Below, one piece after another: positions 57,234 to 64,000 of a stretch of 64,000 nucleotides of DNA (the first letter of the stretch is position 1; the number at the start of each line of letters is the position of its first letter). The stretch comes from a bacterium (GTDB lineage: Bacteria > Actinomycetota > Acidimicrobiia > Acidimicrobiales > Bin134), in assembly GCA_028819295.1 (NCBI GenBank), contig JAPPMA010000032.1, positions 1-64,000 of the forward strand. The letters are read 5' to 3'. The translations under genes were made by a program, and so were the position numbers. The notes beneath the pieces are model-generated. The model had not been told where the DNA came from and made no database searches. It saw only the letters and a list, made by a program, of their open reading frames with translations.

Positions 57234-59957
57234 ATGGCTTCGGCTGACCACCTCGATCAAATCGACTCGGCGCTTCGCAACGACATCAGGCGGCTGGGCA
57301 ACCAGCTCGGCGATGCCCTGGTGCGACAGCACGGCCCTGAGTTGCTGGAGCGCGTCGAACAAGTGCGGGCCATGGCCCGGGGACTGCGACGCGACGAGGA
57401 GTCGGGAGCGGCCCTGGCCGAGGTGCTCGACGATGTGGATGTGGTGGAGGCCATCCGCCTGGTAAGGGCGTTCACGGTCTACTTTCACCTGGCTAACACC
57501 GCCGAGCAGGTCCACCGCATTGAGGATCTCAACGCCGGTGGCCTTGTCGGCAGCCTCCGCTTCGCTGACACGGTGGCCAAGCTCCGAGACCTTGGCATCG
57601 ATGCGGCTGAGATTGTGGCCGCCACCCGAGGTGCCGACCTTCGCCCGGTGTTCACCGCTCATCCCACCGAGGCTTCCCGCCGGTCGATTCTCGACAAGCT
57701 GAACGAGATCGCCGTTCTCATTGAGCGTCGCAGCGAGACCGGCGGCGGGCCGGCCGGCCGGGGCCGGATCGATCGCCGCGTCGACGAGCTCATCGACGCC
57801 ATCTGGCAAACCGACGAGCTTCGCCGGGAGCGGCCCGATCCTGTTGACGAGGCCCGCTCCATCCTCTACTTCCTCACCGAGATCGCCGCTGACGGGGTGC
57901 CCGAGCTGTTCGACGACGTCGATGCTGTGTTGCGATCGATCGGGGGCTCGCTGGACGGGCCCCAGGTGCCGGTGCGGTTCGGGTCGTGGGTGGGCGGCGA
58001 TCGCGATGGCAACCCCAATGTCACCCCCGAGACAACGCTGGAGGTGCTGGCCTTTCAGCGGGGACGGGCGCTGCGCCTGCTGGTGGCCGAGGTGGAAGAG
58101 TTGTCGTCGGAACTGTCGGTTAGCACCGCCGTTACCGCCATCACCCCTGAATTGCAGGCCCAGATCGAAGCCGACCGCGACGACTTTCCCGACGTGGTGT
58201 CCCGATTCAGCAAGTTGAGCGCCGGCGAGCCCTACCGGCAGCGCTGTTCGGTGATTCACCAGCGCCTGTTGGAAGCCGCCGCCCAGCCTCCCGGACCGAG
58301 GGCCTATGGGTCGCCCGCCGACATGGAGGCCGACCTGGCCGCCATGGCCCGCTCGCTCGAAGTCAACGGGGGATCGCTGATGGCCAGCGGCCGCTTGGCC
58401 CGGGTCCGGCGGATCCTGGCCATGGTCGGATTCCACCTCGCCACCCTCGACATCCGCGAGAACGCCGCGGCCCACCACGAGGCATTGGCGGAGCTGTTCG
58501 CCGAGTTGGGCACCGAATACCTGGCGCTCTCCCGTTCGGACCGCACCGCGCTGTTGGCCGCCGAACTGGAAAGCCGCCGGCCCCTGGCCCCTCCCGCGGG
58601 GTCGAGCGCCCAGGGCTCTCTGGCTCTGTTCGCGGCCCTGCGAAAAGCCTTCGACCGCCACGGCGACGGCGTGATCGAGAGCTACATCGTCTCCATGACC
58701 CACGGCGTTGACGACGTGCTGGCCCCCGCGGTGCTGGCCCGCGAGGTCGGCCTGGTGGACATCCCCGGAGGCGTCGCCCGAATTGGCTTCGTGCCGCTAT
58801 TCGAGACCATCGACGACCTCCGGGGGATCGGGCCCATGCTCCGGGAGCTGTTGGCCGCACCCGCCTACCGTCGCCTGGTGCAGCTCAGGGGCGACAGGCA
58901 AGAGGTGATGGTCGGCTACTCCGACTCCAACAAGGACGGCGGCATCACCACCTCGCAGTGGGAGATCCACAAGGCGCTGCGGGAGATCGCCGAGGTCTCG
59001 GCCGAGACCGGAATCAAGGTGGTTGTGTTCCACGGCCGGGGCGGCACCGTGGGGCGAGGGGGCGGGCCCACCAACGCGGCCATCTTGTCGCAACCAGCCG
59101 GGGTGGTGGCCGGAGCGATGAAGATCACCGAGCAGGGCGAGGTGATCGCCGACAAGTACGGCCTGCCCCGCCTGGCCCAGCGCAACCTGGATCTCGCCCT
59201 GTCGGCGGTGCTGGAGGCCACTCTCGCCCACCAGAGCCCCCGTCACGGCCGCGGCGGCATCGATGCCTGGAACGATGTCATGGAACTCATGTCGACCAGC
59301 GCCTATCAGGCGTACCGCAGCTTGCTCGACACCCCCGGCTTTGTGGAGTACTTCCAGGCCTCGACCCCCGTAGAAGAGCTGACCGCCATGAACATCGGCT
59401 CCCGACCGGCTCATCGTTCGGGATCAAAGGCTGGCATCGACGATCTCCGAGCCATCCCCTGGGTGTTCGGGTGGACCCAGTCGCGGCAGATCATCCCCGG
59501 CTGGTTCGGGGTGGGCACGGCTCTGGCTGCGGTTGACGAGGCCGGCAGCGAAGAACTGCTCCCGGCCATGTACGAAGGCTGGCAGTTCTTTCGCACGTTT
59601 GTCTCCAACGTGGAGATGACTTTGGTCAAGACCGATCTGGCCATTGCCGGGCATTATGTCAATCGCCTCGTCGCCCCTGAACTCCATCACTTCTTCAACA
59701 CAATTGTTGAAGAGCACGATCTCACCGTCGCCCACATCGCCAAGCTGACCGGCGGCGAACTGCTCGGCGATCTTCCGGTGCTCAAGCGGACCTTGGCCGT
59801 TCGTGATGCCTACCTCGATCCTATAAGCGTGCTGCAAGCAGAACTGCTGGCCCGTTCGCGGGCCCCACTGGGCTTGCAAGATGACAGCCGTCGCATTCAG
59901 CGGGCCCTCCTGCTGACCGTGAATGGAGTCGCCGCCGGCATGCGCAACACCGGCTGA
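57234..59957 (+). CDS. Phosphoenolpyruvate carboxylase
   Basis: From ATG 57234 the protein has 907 residues, normal for the bacterial-type enzyme. Catalytic regions are FTAHPTEASRRSI (His), WVGGDRDGNPNVTPE, VMVGYSDSNKDGGI and VFHGRGGTVGRGGGP. The C-terminus ends GMRNTG as expected. It fixes bicarbonate on PEP to give oxaloacetate, refilling the TCA cycle. It stands alone, divergent from a toxin-antitoxin pair. Confidence 0.96.
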   Translation: MASADHLDQIDSALRNDIRRLGNQLGDALVRQHGPELLERVEQVRAMARGLRRDEESGAALAEVLDDVDVVEAIRLVRAFTVYFHLANTAEQVHRIEDLNAGGLVGSLRFADTVAKLRDLGIDAAEIVAATRGADLRPVFTAHPTEASRRSILDKLNEIAVLIERRSETGGGPAGRGRIDRRVDELIDAIWQTDELRRERPDPVDEARSILYFLTEIAADGVPELFDDVDAVLRSIGGSLDGPQVPVRFGSWVGGDRDGNPNVTPETTLEVLAFQRGRALRLLVAEVEELSSELSVSTAVTAITPELQAQIEADRDDFPDVVSRFSKLSAGEPYRQRCSVIHQRLLEAAAQPPGPRAYGSPADMEADLAAMARSLEVNGGSLMASGRLARVRRILAMVGFHLATLDIRENAAAHHEALAELFAELGTEYLALSRSDRTALLAAELESRRPLAPPAGSSAQGSLALFAALRKAFDRHGDGVIESYIVSMTHGVDDVLAPAVLAREVGLVDIPGGVARIGFVPLFETIDDLRGIGPMLRELLAAPAYRRLVQLRGDRQEVMVGYSDSNKDGGITTSQWEIHKALREIAEVSAETGIKVVVFHGRGGTVGRGGGPTNAAILSQPAGVVAGAMKITEQGEVIADKYGLPRLAQRNLDLALSAVLEATLAHQSPRHGRGGIDAWNDVMELMSTSAYQAYRSLLDTPGFVEYFQASTPVEELTAMNIGSRPAHRSGSKAGIDDLRAIPWVFGWTQSRQIIPGWFGVGTALAAVDEAGSEELLPAMYEGWQFFRTFVSNVEMTLVKTDLAIAGHYVNRLVAPELHHFFNTIVEEHDLTVAHIAKLTGGELLGDLPVLKRTLAVRDAYLDPISVLQAELLARSRAPLGLQDDSRRIQRALLLTVNGVAAGMRNTG

Positions 59958-60091
59958 GGTTCTGAGCTTCAGTCGCACATTCCCAGGCGCCCGGCGACGA
60001 ATCCCGGCGTCGCAGGTACATTGTCACTGTGCTCCTCATCGGCTACCGCAAGCCCAAAGCCGAGATGCCCAAGCCAATCGAACTGTAGGCA

Positions 60092-61726
60092 GTGCCGGAC
60101 ATCAACTGCGTGACATCGCTATCACCGGCTTCTCGGTCCGGCCTGCTGGCCAGGCTGGGGAGCGAGCGGTTCGACCTCTTGATCGTCGGAGGGGGAATAA
60201 CCGGTGCGGGCGTGGCCCGCGACGCAGCCCATCGCGGTCTGCGGGTGGCGCTGGTTGAGAAGGACGACTTCGCCGCCGGCACGTCGTCGCGCTCGTCCAA
60301 GTTGATTCACGGCGGGCTGCGGTACTTGGCCATGGGCGAGGTCGGGATGGTGCGCGAGACCGCTCGTGAACGCCAGGCTGTACACCAGATGGCCCCGCAT
60401 CTGGCCGAGCCGTGCTGGATGGTGGTGCCCGCTCGCAACCGGGCCAGCCTGATGAAGTTTCGAGCCGGGATCAGCACCTACGAGAAGCTCGGGGCCGTCG
60501 AAGACGCCGACCGCAACCTCAGCTGGGATCGCGGCGCCCTCGCCGAGCACGAGCCCTGCCTGCGCCGGGACGAATTTCCCTGGGCGTGCGCCTACCGGGA
60601 GTATTTGACCGACGACGCCCGGCTGGTGCTGGCCGTGCTGCGCGACGCGGTGGGTGCCGGGGCCCAAGTGGCCGGCCGGCTGCCGGTGGTGGATGTGATC
60701 TGGGAAGGCAGGCAAGTAGACGGGGTGGTGGCGGCGTGCGAGGTGAGCGGTGATCGGGTGGAGATCCGCGCCGACGCAGTGGTGAATGCCACCGGGCCCT
60801 GGGTGGAGCGCTTAGCCCAATTCGAGGAAGAGGCCGCCACTGACCGGCTCCATCCCTCCAAGGGCGTGCACGTGGTGGTAGACGCCGCCCGGCTGCCGGT
60901 GCGGAACTTGGTGATCATGTCGACACCCGACAAGCGCAGCGTCTTCGTGCTGCCTCGGGGCGACGCGGTGGCCATCGGCACCACCGACACCAGCTACGAG
61001 GGCAAACAGCTCCTGTGGCCCGAGATCGAGCGGTCCGACGTGGCGTATCTGCTACAACCGCTCAAGCGCTACCTCGACGTCGAGCCGCTGGGTTTCGACG
61101 ACGTGGTGGCCGCTTGGTCAGGCGTGCGCCCCCTGGTGGCACAACAGGGTAAGGAGGCCACTGAGATCTCCCGCAAAGAAGAGGTATGGGTGGGAACCGG
61201 GGGCATGATCACCGTGGCCGGCGGCAAGCTCACCGGCTTTCGCACGATGGCCATGACGGTGCTGGTCTTTGTGGCTGAGCGGTTGGGTCGATCGCTGGGA
61301 TCAAGCCCGGGGCCCAACCCGATCCCCGGCGGCAACCTCTCATCGGAACTCGATGCCTGTGCCGCATCGGTAGTTACGGCCACTGGCGTCGAACGGCCGT
61401 TGGCCGACCGGTTGGTGCGGCTCTATGGGGACGAGGCCAGTCAGGTGCTGGCCTTGGGCCATCAACCAATCCTCCCTGGCGGGCGGGTGGTGGCCGGCGA
61501 GGTCGACTGGGCGGTGAAGGTGGATGGAGCTCTGACCCTTGAAGATCTGATCTATCGCCGCACCCGAGCCGCCTGGTACACGCCCGCTGAACGGGACGAC
61601 CTGCTCGCCCCGGCGGCGTCGCTGATGGGCGATCTGCTGGGGTGGGACGAGGCCCGCATCATCTCAGAGATCGATGCCGTTCGAGCCCGCTTCGCCAGCG
61701 AACTCGAATTCAAAGCGAACGCCTGA
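60092..61726 (+). CDS. Glycerol-3-phosphate dehydrogenase GlpD
   Basis: From GTG 60092 the 544-residue flavoprotein has DLLIVGGGITGAGVARDAA, the DAO-type FAD motif, and TSSRSSKLIHGGLRYLAMGEVGMV, a GlpD hallmark. YLTDDARLVLAVLRDA and the C-terminal DAO_C domain follow. It oxidises sn-glycerol 3-phosphate to DHAP at the membrane and passes electrons to quinone. Its stop overlaps the next start (TGATG). Confidence 0.93.
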   Translation: MPDINCVTSLSPASRSGLLARLGSERFDLLIVGGGITGAGVARDAAHRGLRVALVEKDDFAAGTSSRSSKLIHGGLRYLAMGEVGMVRETARERQAVHQMAPHLAEPCWMVVPARNRASLMKFRAGISTYEKLGAVEDADRNLSWDRGALAEHEPCLRRDEFPWACAYREYLTDDARLVLAVLRDAVGAGAQVAGRLPVVDVIWEGRQVDGVVAACEVSGDRVEIRADAVVNATGPWVERLAQFEEEAATDRLHPSKGVHVVVDAARLPVRNLVIMSTPDKRSVFVLPRGDAVAIGTTDTSYEGKQLLWPEIERSDVAYLLQPLKRYLDVEPLGFDDVVAAWSGVRPLVAQQGKEATEISRKEEVWVGTGGMITVAGGKLTGFRTMAMTVLVFVAERLGRSLGSSPGPNPIPGGNLSSELDACAASVVTATGVERPLADRLVRLYGDEASQVLALGHQPILPGGRVVAGEVDWAVKVDGALTLEDLIYRRTRAAWYTPAERDDLLAPAASLMGDLLGWDEARIISEIDAVRARFASELEFKANA

Positions 61727-63117
61727 TGGCCCTCATAGACGAACTCGCCAGCCTGCTGGGCGACAATCTTCTCCTCGACGACAAGGCCCGCCACAGCAGA
61801 GCCCGCGACACCTGGCCACGCTCCGAGTTCGACCAGTGGCAGGACCGGCTAGTGCTGCCGGTTGCGGTGGCGGTGCCGTCAAGCACTGAGCAGTTGTCTG
61901 CAACCGTGCAGTTGTGCCGGTCACACCGCGCCCCGATGATCCCCCGAGAAGCAGGATCGGGATGCGTGGGCGGTGTGCTGGCGTCAACCAACTCGGTGGT
62001 GATCAGCACCGAGCGCCTGAGCGGACTGCGGTGGCTTGACCCGGTGGACGGCCTGGCCGCATTCGGCGCTGGCACAATGGGCATCGACGCCGAGAACCGA
62101 GTGCGGGAAGACGTATTCACCATCGGACACTGGCCCCAGTCGATCGAGATCTCCTCGGTCGGCGGTTGGGTGGCCACCCGGGCATCCGGCCAGTACTCCA
62201 CCGCCTACGGCAACATCGAAGACATCGTGTATGCGGTTGAGGCGGTGTTGCCCGACGGGTCGATCTACCGGTCGCGCCCCACCCCCCGGGCATCGGCCGG
62301 ACCCGATCTGCGGGAGTTGCTGCTGGGCAGCGAGGGCACGCTCGGGATCATCACCGAGGTGACCTTCTCGCTGCGACCGCTCCCCGAACCGGGGGTGCGC
62401 CAGGCCTTCCACTTCGAAGACATGAGTGCGGGGATCGATGCGGTGCGCAGCGTGATCGTCCCCGGCTGGCGGCCCCCGGTGGTGCGCCTCTACGACGCCG
62501 GCGAATCGCGCCGCCACTTCCGCGACCACGTACCCAAGGGCCGCTGCATGGCCATCTTCTTGCATGAGGGACCGCCCGGACACGCCGCGCTGGAGGGCGC
62601 CGCGGTGGCAGAGCTGTGCCAGGCGGGCGGTGGAGAACAGGCCGACCCCGGTGTAGTGGATCACTGGTTCGAGCACCGCAACACGGTGCCGACTTGGACC
62701 GAGCTATTCGAACAGGGCCTAGTGGCCGACACCATCGAGGTGGCCACCGGCTGGCGCCATCTGGCCCACCTCTACACCGCGGTTATCGAAGCCATCAACG
62801 CGGTGCCCACGGTGATCGCGGCCACCGCCCACACATCACACGCCTACCAATCCGGGGCCAACCTCTACTTCACCTTTGTCGCCCAACCCTCAGATCCTGG
62901 CGAATACCAGTCGGTCCACGACGCCTGCTGGGCCGCGGCCATGCAAGCGGCCACTGACTGCGGTGCCGGCATCGCCCACCACCACGGCATCGGCCGCGTC
63001 CGCCGCCCCTGGATGACCGACGAGCTCGGCGACGCCGGCGTCAAAGTCCTGCGCTCCGTCAAGGCCGCCCTCGACCCCGACAACCTCATGAACCCCGGAG
63101 TCTTGATTCCAGACTGA
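61726..63117 (+). CDS. FAD-binding oxidase, alkyl-DHAP synthase-like
   Basis: From ATG 61726, the 463-residue VAO-type protein has a PP-loop region MIPREAGSGCVGGVLAS, SSVGGWVATRASGQYSTAYGNIEDI and GIAHHHGIGRVRRPW, the double-His motif typical of alkylglycerone-phosphate synthases, and ends DPDNLMNPGVLI. Co-translation with glpD, whose product is DHAP, supports a substrate related to acyl- or alkyl-DHAP. A glpD neighbour of this type is known in mycobacteria. Ether-lipid synthesis is possible but unproven. Confidence 0.85.
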   Translation: MALIDELASLLGDNLLLDDKARHSRARDTWPRSEFDQWQDRLVLPVAVAVPSSTEQLSATVQLCRSHRAPMIPREAGSGCVGGVLASTNSVVISTERLSGLRWLDPVDGLAAFGAGTMGIDAENRVREDVFTIGHWPQSIEISSVGGWVATRASGQYSTAYGNIEDIVYAVEAVLPDGSIYRSRPTPRASAGPDLRELLLGSEGTLGIITEVTFSLRPLPEPGVRQAFHFEDMSAGIDAVRSVIVPGWRPPVVRLYDAGESRRHFRDHVPKGRCMAIFLHEGPPGHAALEGAAVAELCQAGGGEQADPGVVDHWFEHRNTVPTWTELFEQGLVADTIEVATGWRHLAHLYTAVIEAINAVPTVIAATAHTSHAYQSGANLYFTFVAQPSDPGEYQSVHDACWAAAMQAATDCGAGIAHHHGIGRVRRPWMTDELGDAGVKVLRSVKAALDPDNLMNPGVLIPD

Positions 63118-63179
63118 CCACAATCGCTCCAGCCGTTGCATTCCGAGCCGCATCAGCAAGAAACCTTGACCCCTGAGAG

Positions 63180-63500
63180 TCATGCGACTTGGACTGCATC
63201 AGTGAGCTTGTCGGGAACATCGGCTGGGAACGACAACACGAGATGCCTGTCGAGCGCCGTCGCGACCCGGGCAAGTGTGTCGATCCGATTCTTCGCACCG
63301 CCACCCTCCTCAAGCCGAGAGATGACCGACTGAGTGGTGCCCATCCGGTCGGCAAGCTCTCGCTGGCTCAAGCCGGCTTCGGTCCGCAGTTCAAAGATGA
63401 GCTGTCCCAAATCAAGATCCTGCTCGATCCCGGCCCGCGTCTCGGCGGACGGCTCACCTTTGGTCTTCTTGATGTCTTCCCATCTGGACAGATTGGCCAT
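63180..63500 (-). CDS. HigA-type XRE antitoxin
   Basis: ATG 63500 has a GGGGG ribosome site. The 106-residue protein has a helix-turn-helix (GLSQRELADRMGTTQSVISRLEEG) after a helical N-terminal extension. It lies 11 bp after the toxin gene, the toxin-first order usual for HigBA. Confidence 0.85.
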   Translation of the reverse strand: MANLSRWEDIKKTKGEPSAETRAGIEQDLDLGQLIFELRTEAGLSQRELADRMGTTQSVISRLEEGGGAKNRIDTLARVATALDRHLVLSFPADVPDKLTDAVQVA

Positions 63501-63511
63501 CGTGCCCCCTT

Positions 63512-63847
63512 CTACGGATTGTACTTGGCGCATTCCTGAGCGATCTTTCGAGCCCGAGCAATTTCAGCCCGCTCGTTGTTTCGCTGTTTACGGAATGTTG
63601 TCAACAAGATGATGCGGCCATCGCCAGTGAATCTGTAGGTGATACGCCGAGCAGTTGAACCGAGTGTGAACCGGACTTCGAATAGGCCCTCGCCGAGACT
63701 TCGTGAGAACGGCATTCGCGCTCGAATCCCGAGTGAAGCGAGTCGGTCAACCACGGTCGCCGTCCGTTCCCATTCGGTATGGCTGAGCTCGTCGAACCAC
63801 TCGACGAGCTCATCGTGCGCCTCAATCTCAGCCACACAGAGCATCAT
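63512..63847 (-). CDS. HigB/RelE-type toxin
   Basis: From ATG 63847 the 111-residue protein has ELVEWFDELSHTEWERTATVVDRLA, then LGEGLFEVRFTLGSTARRITYRF and IILLTTFRKQRNNERAEIARA, the core of HigB-type mRNA interferases of the phage-derived Gp49-like group. Arg and Lys near FRKQ are the expected catalytic or RNA-binding residues. Its promoter region holds nested palindromes. Confidence 0.88.
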   Translation of the reverse strand: MMLCVAEIEAHDELVEWFDELSHTEWERTATVVDRLASLGIRARMPFSRSLGEGLFEVRFTLGSTARRITYRFTGDGRIILLTTFRKQRNNERAEIARARKIAQECAKYNP

Positions 63848-63855
63848 CGCATATA

Positions 63856-63882
63856 TGCGATAATCGCACAAGGGCGATTATA
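63856..63882 (-). promoter_or_regulatory. higBA promoter and operator
   Basis: TGCGATAATCGCA (63856-63868) is a perfect palindrome. ATAATCGC (63860-63867) is also inverted as GCGATTAT (63874-63881). On the minus strand TATAAT (63882-63877) is a consensus -10 lying inside the second arm. HigA bound here would shut its own promoter. Confidence 0.65.
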
Positions 63883-63906
63883 CGTGCCGTCTAGGGGGTT
63901 CGCAGC

Positions 63907-64000
63907 ATGGCCATGCCCATGCACCGTCCTGCCCGGCCCGACTGGCCTCGATGGGAGAAGAAGCGCTGGGCGTCCAGGGTGTCCATTCGGGAGTCTTCAA
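63907..64000 (+). CDS. Partial open frame at window edge
   Basis: ATG 63907 opens MAMPMHRPARPDWPRWEKKR and is still open at the end of the window (31 codons). The codons are GC-rich at third positions. Too short to assign. Confidence 0.25.
   Translation, partial: MAMPMHRPARPDWPRWEKKRWASRVSIRESS

Overview
The window is a contiguous stretch of high-GC bacterial chromosome that looks actinobacterial. The CarD regulator has the NWSRR hallmark, genes overlap tightly with ATGA, GTGA and TGATG junctions, GTG and TTG starts are frequent, lipoproteins carry Asp-rich post-lipobox linkers, and Sulfotransferase_3, CaiB and acyl-CoA dehydrogenase families are present. An uncultured marine or sponge-associated member of Acidimicrobiia would fit, but that placement is inference; no rRNA gene is present to settle it.

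Layout. 0-5.3 kb: a RHH/PIN-like toxin-antitoxin pair, sulfotransferase, acyl-CoA dehydrogenase, secreted glutamine cyclotransferase and a DUF429 protein. 5.3-13.2 kb: a hypothetical protein, a giant alpha-2-macroglobulin-like lipoprotein, carD and tRNA-Pro(TGG). 13.4-23.9 kb: a catabolic island under a GntR/UTRA regulator. It holds a THI5/SsuA-type ABC importer, a cytosine deaminase of the fungal Fcy1 type, ferredoxin, enoyl-CoA hydratase, CaiB-type CoA transferase, an FAD oxidoreductase, an aldehyde dehydrogenase resembling alpha-ketoglutarate semialdehyde dehydrogenase, and a DapA-family lyase. Three copies of a GTTGACNGTCAAC-like operator tie it together. 23.9-29.1 kb: a Fic relic, VapBC, an AbrB-like protein, and an ATP-grasp / alpha-E / transglutaminase operon whose junctions carry short relay ORFs. 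29.1-36 kb: a peptide-type ABC importer without its ATPases, a dioxygenase-like protein, and a UGSC-family selenoprotein (in-frame TGA plus a bacterial SECIS-like hairpin) with a downstream partner.

36.5-46.4 kb is a polyamine/guanidino-compound utilisation locus: guanidinobutyrase, PotABCD importer, Lrp/AsnC regulator and aminotransferase on one strand, with an aminobutyraldehyde-type dehydrogenase and a PuuB-like oxidase diverging from them. Together they could import putrescine-like amines and guanidinobutyrate and convert them to GABA and succinate precursors. 46.4-64 kb is more mosaic: SDR and SRPBCC genes, a Phd/VapC pair, a large secreted protein, a type II restriction-modification pair, an AAA/DUF4143 ATPase with eroded relatives and 23-bp-period iterons, a second Phd/VapC pair, ppc, glpD with an alkyl-DHAP-synthase-like oxidase, and a HigBA pair at the right edge.

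The most unusual points are the TGA-decoding selenoprotein, the Fcy1-type deaminase island with its shared operator, the TGATG micro-ORF relay created by a 41-bp triplication, and iterons placed identically ahead of an intact and a deleted DUF4143 ATPase gene. No CRISPR array, rRNA or complete insertion sequence was seen.
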